This document shows positions 54,403-62,701 of a stretch of DNA of 64,000 bases, piece after piece. The stretch is from an uncultured bacterium (lineage in GTDB: Bacteria; Verrucomicrobiota; Verrucomicrobiia; Verrucomicrobiales; V1-33), in assembly GCA_903954065.1 (NCBI GenBank), contig CAJBME010000250.1, positions 1 through 64,000 of the forward strand, written 5' to 3'. The notes beneath the pieces were generated by a model, which was given only the letters and a program-made list of their open reading frames with translations, had not been told where the DNA came from and did not search any database. Position 1 is the stretch's first letter. Each line of letters begins with the position of its first letter. Position numbers and translations under genes: made by a program.

Positions 54403-55617
54403 ATGTCCCAGCCCCCTGATCCACTCCCCAGCCCGCCTGATCCCCCTGAGGGTGACAATCACGCGGCTTCCGCACATTTGAGCCTGCTTCCGGTCCTCGT
54501 GCCGGCAGCGGTGTGTTTCCTAGCCTTGGGCGTGGCCGCCGCCGCGGCGTGGAAAATCCGCCAGATCAAGGCGTCGCGTGCGTCCGCGATGGCGCCAGCA
54601 GGGGGGGCTGCGCCGACGGTGGCGATGGACCCTGATTCTCCTTTTCAGGCGACGGTGGAGAATCGTGGCGCGGCGCCGGGCCCGGCCCCGGAAGGCATGG
54701 TCTGGATTCCCGGAGGGGAATTTTCCATGGGGTGTGATGACCCGCGGGCGGGAGTGTGCGGCGGCCCGGATGCGATGCCGGACGCCCGCCCGATCCATCG
54801 GGTGCAGGTCGATGGATTTTGGATGGACCGGACGGAGGTGACCAACGCTCAGTTTGCTCGTTTTGTGGCGGCGACGGGGTATGTCACCATGGCGGAGCGG
54901 ACGCCGCGGCAGGAAGATTTTCCCACGGCTCCTCCGGAAAATCTGGTGGCTGGCTCCACGGTGTTTACGCCGACGGCGGAGGAGGTGCCTCTGACCAGTC
55001 ATTTTCGCTGGTGGCGGTACGAAGCGGGGGCGAACTGGCGGCATCCGGAGGGGGCTGGTACCTCCATTGATGGCCGCGATGCTTATCCCGTGGTGCAGGT
55101 GGCCTATGAGGATGCGGCGGCCTATGCGCGATGGGCCGGCAAGCGCTTGCCGACCGAGGCGGAATTTGAATTTGCCGAGCGCGGGGGGCAAGCCGGCCAG
55201 CGTTATGCCTGGGGGGCGGAGCTGCAGCCGGGAGGTCGATGGATGGCAAACGTCTATCAAGGGACGTTTCCCGTGCAGGACACGGGTCGCGATGGTTTTG
55301 CTGGCCTCGCTCCCACCGCGCAGTTTCCACCCAATCCCTACGGACTGCATGACACGGCCGGTAACGTCTGGGAATGGGTCAGCGATTGGTACCGCCCCGA
55401 TACCTACGTCCTCCACGCTCAACTCGGCGTCGTCCGCAATCCCACCGGTCCAGAAACACCGTTCGACCCGGCCGAGCCAGATCAACCCAAACGCGTGCAC
55501 CGCGGCGGATCATTCCTCTGCACCGATCAATACTGCACCCGCTACATGAACGGTACCCGCGGGAAGGGCGAAATCACCACCGCCAGCAATCACCTCGGCT
55601 TCCGCTGCGTCCAATAA
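54403..55617 (+). CDS. Membrane-anchored formylglycine-generating-enzyme family protein
   Basis: This 404-residue protein has one membrane span near residues 28-50 (LLPVLVPAAVCFLALGVAAAA), then an FGE-sulfatase fold: GMVWIPGGEFSMGCDDPR, VQVDGFWMDRTEVTNAQFARF, AYEDAAAYARWAGKRLPTEAEFEFAERGG, YGLHDTAGNVWEWVSDWY and HRGGSFLCTDQYCTRYMNG. The last motif keeps both active-site cysteines (Cys373 and Cys378), so unlike many SUMF1-like proteins it could be a real formylglycine-generating enzyme, which oxidises a sulfatase Cys to formylglycine. No sulfatase is in the window. The catalytic domain would be periplasmic. Confidence 0.92.
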   Translation: MSQPPDPLPSPPDPPEGDNHAASAHLSLLPVLVPAAVCFLALGVAAAAAWKIRQIKASRASAMAPAGGAAPTVAMDPDSPFQATVENRGAAPGPAPEGMVWIPGGEFSMGCDDPRAGVCGGPDAMPDARPIHRVQVDGFWMDRTEVTNAQFARFVAATGYVTMAERTPRQEDFPTAPPENLVAGSTVFTPTAEEVPLTSHFRWWRYEAGANWRHPEGAGTSIDGRDAYPVVQVAYEDAAAYARWAGKRLPTEAEFEFAERGGQAGQRYAWGAELQPGGRWMANVYQGTFPVQDTGRDGFAGLAPTAQFPPNPYGLHDTAGNVWEWVSDWYRPDTYVLHAQLGVVRNPTGPETPFDPAEPDQPKRVHRGGSFLCTDQYCTRYMNGTRGKGEITTASNHLGFRCVQ

Positions 55618-55648
55618 AGATCGTTATGAGTTTGAACCTGCTCCCTGC

Positions 55649-57886
55649 GTGCCGATGGCCATGACGAGCCTCGGGATATCTCATTACGGGCTGAGGGTGA
55701 TGGCGGGGGCTCTGTGGTCCGCGCTGAGCGTGGCGGCCGTGGCGGCGGATCTTTCGTTTCGCACTTATCGATTGGGGCCTGTTGAGGACGGGGGATCGCG
55801 GGCGTGGCCAATGACGGCGGACGCCATGGCGGTGGCTGCGGATGGCACGTGTCTGGTGGTTTCGGCGACGGCGGGTGGGGCTGGTGAAGCGGTCTTTTAC
55901 CGAGACGGCCGCTGGAGTGGAATGTGTGAGCCGGTGTTGCCGCGTTGGGAGGGCGGGGAAACTCTGCCGGCGGCGGCGGCGATTTCAGGGGAGCACGTGT
56001 GGGTGGCGGCGGCAGTGGGGGGACGTTCCGTTCGTCCTGAGCCGGGCGGTGGTGCCTCGACGCATCTTCCGGGTGAGGGAGTCGTCTGGACAGGTGTGTG
56101 TCGGTTTGACCGGGCTGGGAAACCGGCGGCTTTTCCGGGCGGGCGCACGCCGGCGGGATCGATGCTCGTTCTGCATGAGTTTTTTGATACCGGTGAGCCC
56201 GATGACCCGTCCGATGGCGGCCTCCCACCGGTGGAGGCGAAGAGGCCGACCGCGGTGACCGGGCTGTGGGTGCACGAAGGCGAAGTTTTTATCAGTGACG
56301 CCGCGGCGGGGAAAATTCGCGTTCATGATGCCTCCACCCTGCAGGAAAAACGCGTTTTCCGCGCCCAAGCGCCAGGGCCTCTGTGTGTGCTGGCGGGAAA
56401 ACTGTATGTCGTCGAAGGCCGGTCGATCGTGAGTACCTTCACCCTCAATGGACGTCGTACGGGACAAGTCCTTGATGAAGGCAGCGACTTGATCCCGGGA
56501 GCCATCGCCCCGACCACCGAAGGACGTCTCATGATCAGTGATCTGGGGCCGGCGCAACAAGTGCATTTTTACAACATGAGCGGCGTGCCCACCCGTGTGC
56601 GCACTCTGGGCGACGAGCTCGGTATGGATGGTCCGCCCCGTCCCGGAGCGGCGGGTCCGCGACGGTTGGGCCGCATCACGGGGGTTGGCGCCGATGCGAC
56701 CGGTGGGCTTTATGTGGCCATGAGTCCACCCCCGGGAGGATGCCTGATCCGGGCCTTCGAGCCGGACCGAAAATCTCTGCGCTGGGAGTGGCTTGGGCCC
56801 GCACTGGTCGGCGGCGCTGACTTTGATCCGCTTAGCCATCAGGCCGACATCATCACTGCCACCAGCCGTTATGATCTGGAGGTGACCCGCTTCCCGGATT
56901 TGTCATGGCAGTGGGCGGCTCACACCCTGAATGCGTTTCGCCATCCTCAGGATCCGCGTCTCGAGCTTCGTTCGCTGCCCCGTTTCAGTACGACCATGGT
57001 CATGCTGGATCGCCAGCGATTTCAAGTGCGCGCGCGTCACGGCGCGTCCGTGCATCTGGAATGGTATCGCCATACGGGATCGACGGCGGCTCCGGTCGCT
57101 ATTCTCAGTGTGGGCCCTACCCCAGATCCTGCCGCAGGCCGCTTGCCTGCTAGTCCACCGGCCGCTGGGGCATGGCTCTGGCGCGACCTGAATGGCGACA
57201 GTTTGATGACGGGGGAAGAAACGATAGCTGCTCCCGACGTCATCGCCTCTTGCCGGGCCAGTCATGTGGATGCGGCGGGTACGGTCTGGCTGGGTGGAGC
57301 GGACGGGCGGCTGCACCAGCTGCCGTGCCTCGGCATGGATGCGGACTTGCTTCCCCGCTATGATGTCGCGGGGCTGGTCAGTCGGCCTGCGCCGGTGGAA
57401 ATACGCAACACGAGGGTTTTTGCGCATGACGCGGTGGCTGGGGCGTTTTATGCGGCTGATGGCGAGTCGGGCGCCAGCTCTCACGCGACTGATGAGGCCG
57501 CGCCGGGGGCGGGTCACAAGCTCTTTCGTTTTGACGGGTGGGCTCGCGGTCAGGAAGCGGGCCCGCCGCGGTGGGGTGTCCCTGTGGCGGCTGGGCCGGG
57601 AGGCGGAGGGATGGCGGGAGTCTCGGCGGCGGGCGATCTTGTCTTTGCCCTGACCTCGCCGGAGGAGGCGGTCCACGTGTTGGACGCGCGATCCGGCGCT
57701 CTGGTCGGGGTGATTCCGGGCGACGGGCGGAGCCGCCTCCAAGGCGCGTCGGCGGTCCCCTCGATCCGCGCCCGCCGCGATCGCGACGGGAGTTACTTGA
57801 TCCTCGTGCAAACCGCCGACCCCACCCGGTGCCTGATTCATCACTTGATCCATCCGGCGGCCGCGGCGGATCGGGCCCCGCGTTGA
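55649..57886 (+). CDS. Secreted beta-propeller-like protein of unknown function
   Basis: The start is GTG 55649 or the ATG at 55655 or 55661; all give a signal peptide (VMAGALWSALSVAAVAADLS). The ~745-residue protein shows repeated short strands of propeller type (VTGLWVHEGEVFISDAAAG, GPLCVLAGKLYVVEGRSI, ITGVGADATGGLYVAMSPPP, SAAGDLVFALTSPEEAVHVL), like NHL or quinoprotein folds, but with no catalytic signature. It lacks the C-terminal tail of the other secreted proteins here. It follows the FGE-like gene by 31 bp and may be co-transcribed. I do not recognise a family. Confidence 0.78.
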   Translation: MPMAMTSLGISHYGLRVMAGALWSALSVAAVAADLSFRTYRLGPVEDGGSRAWPMTADAMAVAADGTCLVVSATAGGAGEAVFYRDGRWSGMCEPVLPRWEGGETLPAAAAISGEHVWVAAAVGGRSVRPEPGGGASTHLPGEGVVWTGVCRFDRAGKPAAFPGGRTPAGSMLVLHEFFDTGEPDDPSDGGLPPVEAKRPTAVTGLWVHEGEVFISDAAAGKIRVHDASTLQEKRVFRAQAPGPLCVLAGKLYVVEGRSIVSTFTLNGRRTGQVLDEGSDLIPGAIAPTTEGRLMISDLGPAQQVHFYNMSGVPTRVRTLGDELGMDGPPRPGAAGPRRLGRITGVGADATGGLYVAMSPPPGGCLIRAFEPDRKSLRWEWLGPALVGGADFDPLSHQADIITATSRYDLEVTRFPDLSWQWAAHTLNAFRHPQDPRLELRSLPRFSTTMVMLDRQRFQVRARHGASVHLEWYRHTGSTAAPVAILSVGPTPDPAAGRLPASPPAAGAWLWRDLNGDSLMTGEETIAAPDVIASCRASHVDAAGTVWLGGADGRLHQLPCLGMDADLLPRYDVAGLVSRPAPVEIRNTRVFAHDAVAGAFYAADGESGASSHATDEAAPGAGHKLFRFDGWARGQEAGPPRWGVPVAAGPGGGGMAGVSAAGDLVFALTSPEEAVHVLDARSGALVGVIPGDGRSRLQGASAVPSIRARRDRDGSYLILVQTADPTRCLIHHLIHPAAAADRAPR

Positions 57887-58077
57887 TGGGGTGGTTTGAC
57901 GGCACTCAGCTGTGCAAATACTCGCGCAAATGGATCCGCAGCTGAGTTTGTGCTCGAAAAAGCAGGCGTTGAAACGGGTGCGGCAAGCATTCGGAATGAT
58001 CACTCGCGATCTTTAACCCCGGTCAAGGACGGAGGTTGCGCGCTCCGCAGGCGGAACGACAGTGATTCTTTATTCCT

Positions 58078-59160
58078 TTGGCCACTGAACCCACATCATC
58101 CGAGCCGCTCACTCCCTCCGCCGCCCTGTCGACCGCGGATGGAGGTGCCTGTCTGCGCGTCGGACCGGGCCAGTGGGTTGTCGCCTGTGGACCGTTTCGA
58201 CAGGCGGCCAGCGTGGCTCCGGGGGAGCTGGCCTTTTACCGCAATGACTTTGCTCTGACGGTGGCGGAGCCGTGGTTTATCCCGGCGGCGTCATGGGAGC
58301 TGGCGGCGCCCCCGGCGGCGCCACAGGAGCTGGCAACGCCATCAGACGACTTGATCATTGGCTGGGAGCCGCTGGCGCGCGATGGATTTGCTGGGGAACT
58401 GGAGACCGTGCTCGCCGGGTTGGGGCAGGGCCGCTGGACTAAGGCCGTGTTGGCTGTCCCCGAAATTGGCCGTTTGATCAGCGGCGATGCCGCCACCCTC
58501 GCTCGGCGCGCCCTGCACCACCGCGAGGCCAGTGTCTGTTGGCCCTACGCTTTCAGTGACCGCCTCGGCCGCGGCTGCGCTGGCATGACGCCGGAAACAC
58601 TCTTCACCCTGCGCGGTGAAACCCTGCAAACAATGGCCCTCGCCGGTACCGCCCGTACCGCCGAACAAGCAGACTTCGAAAACGATGCTAAACAAATTCG
58701 CGAACACGAAATCGTGGCGGATTCATTGCGTCGGCGGCTGGCCGCCTGGGGCCGCGTCCGCAGCGGCCCGCGCGAAGTACTGAACATCGGTGGACTGATC
58801 CATTTTATCACCCGCTTTGACGTCAGCCTCGGCCGGACCGTGGATGCTCATGAACTGGTCAAGGCGCTGCATCCGACCCCCGCCATGGGTATTCTTCCGC
58901 GATCAGAGGAAAACCTCGCGGCCCTGCACGCCTGGCGACAGCAGCTCAGCGTGCCCAGCACGTTTGGGGCTCCGCTCGGAGTCCAGTGGAGCGGCGGTAT
59001 GCAAATGGTAGTCACTATCCGCGGGCTTTGGTGGGAGCAGGACGCCATCAGCCTGCCCGCCGGATGCGGCATCGTCGATGGGAGTGAACTGGAACAGGAA
59101 TGGCGTGAGCTCGGGTTGAAACGCCGGTGGGTGAAACAAGCCTTTGGTTTGGACGCATGA
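58078..59160 (+). CDS. menF: Isochorismate synthase MenF
   Basis: MenF converts chorismate to isochorismate, the entry to menaquinone. A TTG at 58078 is the likely start, as no ATG or GTG gives a full-length protein; this yields 360 residues. The chorismate-binding half has KAVLAVPEIGRLISG, TPETLFTLRGETLQTMALAGTA, HEIVADSLRRRL, ALHPTPAMGILPR and QMVVTIRGLWWE, with the metal-binding glutamates of the family. The N-terminal ~90 residues are poorly conserved. Its stop overlaps the menD start (ATGA at 59157-59160). Confidence 0.92.
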   Translation: MATEPTSSEPLTPSAALSTADGGACLRVGPGQWVVACGPFRQAASVAPGELAFYRNDFALTVAEPWFIPAASWELAAPPAAPQELATPSDDLIIGWEPLARDGFAGELETVLAGLGQGRWTKAVLAVPEIGRLISGDAATLARRALHHREASVCWPYAFSDRLGRGCAGMTPETLFTLRGETLQTMALAGTARTAEQADFENDAKQIREHEIVADSLRRRLAAWGRVRSGPREVLNIGGLIHFITRFDVSLGRTVDAHELVKALHPTPAMGILPRSEENLAALHAWRQQLSVPSTFGAPLGVQWSGGMQMVVTIRGLWWEQDAISLPAGCGIVDGSELEQEWRELGLKRRWVKQAFGLDA

Positions 59161-60896
59161 TCGCCACCGCGCCCACACCCACCCCGGACGGCCCGGACGG
59201 CCTGGACGGAACGCTACCGGTGACGCCGGCGAGCAGTGTGCCACTGGCTTGCGCTGTGGTGGCCACGCTCATGCGTCAGGGCGTGTCTGAGGTGATTGTC
59301 TGCGCTGGGGCCCGTAACGCGGTGTTGGTGGCGGTGCTAGCGCGCTCGCCTGGGTTGCGGGTGTGGAGTTTTCCTGAGGAGCGCAGTGCTGCCTTTTTCG
59401 CCCTTGGGCGCACGTTGACTTTGGCGGTTCCGGTGGCGGTGGTGACCACGTCGGGCACGGCGGTGGGCGAGCTGTTGCCGGCGGCCATGGAAGCGTATTA
59501 TCAAGGATTGCCTTTGGTGTTGGTGACGGCTGACCGGCCCCGGGCTTATCGTGGCACGGGGGCGCCGCAGGCGGTGGAGCAGCCGGGGATTTTCACGACT
59601 TATGCGGCTTTATGTGGCGATGTGGCCACGCTCGAGGAGTTGGCTGATTTTGAACGGGTGTTGGCTGGATGGGATCACGGTTGTCCGGTGCAATTGAATG
59701 TGTGTTTGGAAGAACCTTCGGCTTCTGATTTGGCGGGGGCGGCCGGAGTGAGTGGCATTGCCGCGGTGGCGCGCCCGGCGCGAGCGGTGGCCGATCCGCA
59801 GCCGGTGCTGGCCTTTCTGGCGGACCGGGCTGCTGGTCCGCTGCTGGCGGTGGTGGCTGCCCTGCCGACGGAAGAGCGCGACGGTGTCAGTCGCTTCCTC
59901 CAGCGTCTCGGGTGTCCGGTTTTTGCTGAGGCTACCAGTGGGTTGCGCGAATGTCCGGAACTCGCTCGCCAGCTGATCCACGGGGGTGAAGCGGCGCTGG
60001 CCCGGCAGCGGGCAGGTCGCGTGCTGCGCCTAGGAGGTATTCCCTCAGTGCGCTGGTGGAGGGATTTAGAAAGGCAGCCTGCGATCCGCGTGTTATCGCT
60101 GACATCCACGGGTTTCTCTGGTCTGGCCCGGCTCTCTTCGGTCAGCGGGTTCCCTCGGTGGGATGACTTGGTGGCGTCGATGGACGGCGGGCCGTCGCTC
60201 TCCGGGTTGGAGGCGGCGGGGGAGAATCCGGAAGCGGTTCGAGTGGAACCGGAAGCTGCGGCGAACGGGCAGACGGCGGCCTTGATGCTGCATCCTGACA
60301 GTGAACCGGCCTTGATCCATGCCTTGTCTAGCAGGCTGCCGCATGGCGCGTTGGTTTTTCTGGGTAATAGCCTGCCCATCCGCGAATGGAATTCCTTTGC
60401 CACCACGTGGTCGCGCGGGTTGCGCTGTTATGCCAACCGTGGTGCCAACGGCATTGACGGCTGCCTTTCCACTTTTCTGGGACTGAGTGCTGATGAGCCG
60501 GAGAGCTGGGCCGTCATCGGCGACCTGACCGCGCTTTATGATCTGGCCGCTTTGTGGATCACACCGTCCCTCGCCCCGGGGCGCCGCCGGATCGTCGTGA
60601 TCAACAATGGGGGTGGCCGGATTTTTTCCCGGGTCGCCGCCACGCGGGATCTGCCGCCGGAGCAGCGCCAGCTGATGGAAAACCCGCACGCGCTCAATTT
60701 TCACGGATGGGCCGGGATGTTTGGCTGGGCGTACGTGCGAGTGACGGTCGCGGATGATTGGACGGCTGCGCTCGACCTCGAGGCGACTCATGCCATCATC
60801 GAGGTCGTGCCCGACGATGCGGCCACCGCGGCCTTCTGGCAGTTGCTCTCGTCCATGCCTCCGGCGAAGGGAGGTGCCGCTGCCCCTCAGTCGTAA
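59157..60896 (+). CDS. menD: SEPHCHC synthase MenD
   Basis: MenD is a thiamine-diphosphate enzyme that joins isochorismate and 2-oxoglutarate to make SEPHCHC. ATG 59157 gives 579 residues, the usual length. Motifs include CAGARNAVLV, WSFPEERSAAFFALG with the ThDP-activating glutamate, VTTSGTAVGELLPAAMEAYY, ADRPRAYRGTGAPQAVEQPG, FLGNSLPIREWN and the ThDP/Mg motif VIGDLTALYDLAAL...IVVINNGGGRIFS. It overlaps menF by four bases and is followed 45 bp later by menH. Confidence 0.96.
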   Translation: MIATAPTPTPDGPDGLDGTLPVTPASSVPLACAVVATLMRQGVSEVIVCAGARNAVLVAVLARSPGLRVWSFPEERSAAFFALGRTLTLAVPVAVVTTSGTAVGELLPAAMEAYYQGLPLVLVTADRPRAYRGTGAPQAVEQPGIFTTYAALCGDVATLEELADFERVLAGWDHGCPVQLNVCLEEPSASDLAGAAGVSGIAAVARPARAVADPQPVLAFLADRAAGPLLAVVAALPTEERDGVSRFLQRLGCPVFAEATSGLRECPELARQLIHGGEAALARQRAGRVLRLGGIPSVRWWRDLERQPAIRVLSLTSTGFSGLARLSSVSGFPRWDDLVASMDGGPSLSGLEAAGENPEAVRVEPEAAANGQTAALMLHPDSEPALIHALSSRLPHGALVFLGNSLPIREWNSFATTWSRGLRCYANRGANGIDGCLSTFLGLSADEPESWAVIGDLTALYDLAALWITPSLAPGRRRIVVINNGGGRIFSRVAATRDLPPEQRQLMENPHALNFHGWAGMFGWAYVRVTVADDWTAALDLEATHAIIEVVPDDAATAAFWQLLSSMPPAKGGAAAPQS

Positions 60897-60941
60897 GTAC
60901 CACTTTCCTGCATCCACCCTTATGCACACTTTTTTCACTTT

Positions 60942-61643
60942 ATGATCTGGGCACTTCACGGGATGGTTGGCGAACCGGCGGACTGGAATTTTCTTAAATC
61001 CACCATGCCAGACATGCGCACGCCGCTACTTTGGGCGGAGGTCGATCGCTTTACGCCATGGGCCTTTCAATTTGCCAAAAAAGTGCGCGAAGAAGACCCT
61101 CGACCGGTGTTGATGGGGTATTCTATGGGCGGCCGTTTGGCGCTCCATGCGCTGTTGGCTGCGCCCCGGCTTTTTCGCGCGGCGATCATTGTTTCCGCGC
61201 ATACGGGCCTCGCGGACCGCGAGATGCGCCAGCGCCGGTGGCGGCAGGACGACGAGTGGGCGAAAAAACTGCGTTCGCTTCCGTGGGAGACGTTTTTGCG
61301 CATCTGGAACGATCAGGCGGTCTTTGACGGTTCGGCGGCTCCGGGCGAGCGCATTACGACGTTTCGTTGGCGTCAGGGCATCATCCGATCCTTTGATTGC
61401 TGGGGCCTGAGCCGGCAGGAAGACTTGTTGCCCAAACTCAGCGGGCTGCAGATGCCGGTGTTATGGATCTCGGGCGAGCACGACCCGGTTTATAGTGAAC
61501 TGGGCCGGGAAGCGGTGGCGTGTTTGCCTCAGGCCCGCCATGTAGTCATCCCTTCGGCCGGTCACCGCGTACCATGGGAGGCACAAGAGGCCTTTACCGC
61601 GGCGGTAACGGCATTTCTTTCCTCAGAAAACCTGCTTACCTGA
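60942..61643 (+). CDS. menH: SHCHC synthase MenH (alpha/beta hydrolase)
   Basis: MenH removes pyruvate from SEPHCHC to give SHCHC. The 233-residue alpha/beta-hydrolase has the nucleophile elbow [16 protein letters not shown], the acid in [10 protein letters not shown] and the catalytic histidine in [12 protein letters not shown]. The oxyanion motif [12 protein letters not shown] is at the N-terminus. Placement between menD and menB supports the assignment over a generic hydrolase. Confidence 0.9.
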   Translation: MIWALHGMVGEPADWNFLKSTMPDMRTPLLWAEVDRFTPWAFQFAKKVREEDPRPVLMGYSMGGRLALHALLAAPRLFRAAIIVSAHTGLADREMRQRRWRQDDEWAKKLRSLPWETFLRIWNDQAVFDGSAAPGERITTFRWRQGIIRSFDCWGLSRQEDLLPKLSGLQMPVLWISGEHDPVYSELGREAVACLPQARHVVIPSAGHRVPWEAQEAFTAAVTAFLSSENLLT

Positions 61644-61650
61644 TCCCACC

Positions 61651-62463
61651 ATGTGGCACAACGTCCAGAACTTCACCGACATCACCTATCATAAATCCGA
61701 AGATGGCATTGCCAAAATCACGATCAACCGGCCCGAAGTGCGCAATGCCTTCCGTCCGCTGACTGTGCAGGAATTGCTGGCGGCTTTTGACCTCGCTCAC
61801 GAAGACCCCGCCGTCGGCGTCATCATCCTCACCGGGGCCGGTGACCTCGCCTTCTGCTCCGGCGGTGATCAAAAAGTCCGCGGCCACGCCGGCTACATCG
61901 GCTCGGACGGCGTGCCCCGTCTCAATGTGCTGGACCTCCAGAAAAAAATCCGCTCCATCCCCAAACCCGTCATCGCCATGGTCGCCGGCTACGCCATCGG
62001 CGGTGGACACGTCCTCCACATCGTCTGCGACCTCACCATCGCCGCCGATAATGCCCGCTTCGGACAAACCGGGCCGAAAGTCGGATCGTTCGACGGCGGC
62101 CTCGGATCTAGTTACCTCGCCCGGATCGTCGGACAAAAAAAAGCCCGCGAAATTTGGTACCTCTGCCGCCAGTACGACGCCCACCAAGCGCTCGAGATGG
62201 GCCTCGTCAATACCGTGGTCCCACTCGCCGACCTCGAAACCGAAACCGTCCAGTGGTGCCGGGAAATCCTCCAGCACAGCCCGCTCGCCCTGCGCTGCCT
62301 GAAATCCGCGCTCAATGCCGATTGCGACGGCCAGATGGGACTGCTCGACCTCGCCGGCAACGCCACCCTGCTCTATTACATGAGCGAGGAAGCGAAGGAA
62401 GGGAAACAAGCATTCATCGAAAAACGAAAGCCAGACTTTGGGAAGTTTCCTCGCGTGCCGTAG
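61651..62463 (+). CDS. menB: 1,4-dihydroxy-2-naphthoyl-CoA synthase MenB
   Basis: MenB closes the second ring of o-succinylbenzoyl-CoA. The 270-residue crotonase-fold enzyme has [47 protein letters not shown] and [21 protein letters not shown], followed by [20 protein letters not shown], all MenB-specific. It starts 7 bp after menH. menC, menE and menA are not in the window. Confidence 0.97.
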   Translation: MWHNVQNFTDITYHKSEDGIAKITINRPEVRNAFRPLTVQELLAAFDLAHEDPAVGVIILTGAGDLAFCSGGDQKVRGHAGYIGSDGVPRLNVLDLQKKIRSIPKPVIAMVAGYAIGGGHVLHIVCDLTIAADNARFGQTGPKVGSFDGGLGSSYLARIVGQKKAREIWYLCRQYDAHQALEMGLVNTVVPLADLETETVQWCREILQHSPLALRCLKSALNADCDGQMGLLDLAGNATLLYYMSEEAKEGKQAFIEKRKPDFGKFPRVP

Positions 62464-62701
62464 GCGCGCTGGCGACCGTCAGCCTCCGGAGGAAGTAGGT
62501 TCTATATCGCCCCCGTAGTGCGCCACAGGATCTGCTTATAACTAGGGGCAGGCTCTCCGTTACCCCTCCCATCCTCATTTCACACGGATCGGTATGAGGG
62601 CTTTGATCGATTCGTTCACATTCGGCGGTGGCTTCCGCTCCCACCCGAACCGCCTGCCCGGCCTGTGGGGGGGGCGGCGGCGGCTGACGCTCTGTGGACG
62701 G

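Noticed and set aside
56903..58003. 366-codon minus-strand frame opposite the propeller-like protein
   Set aside because: Arg/Pro-rich composition, no start context, and overlaps a better-supported coding frame.
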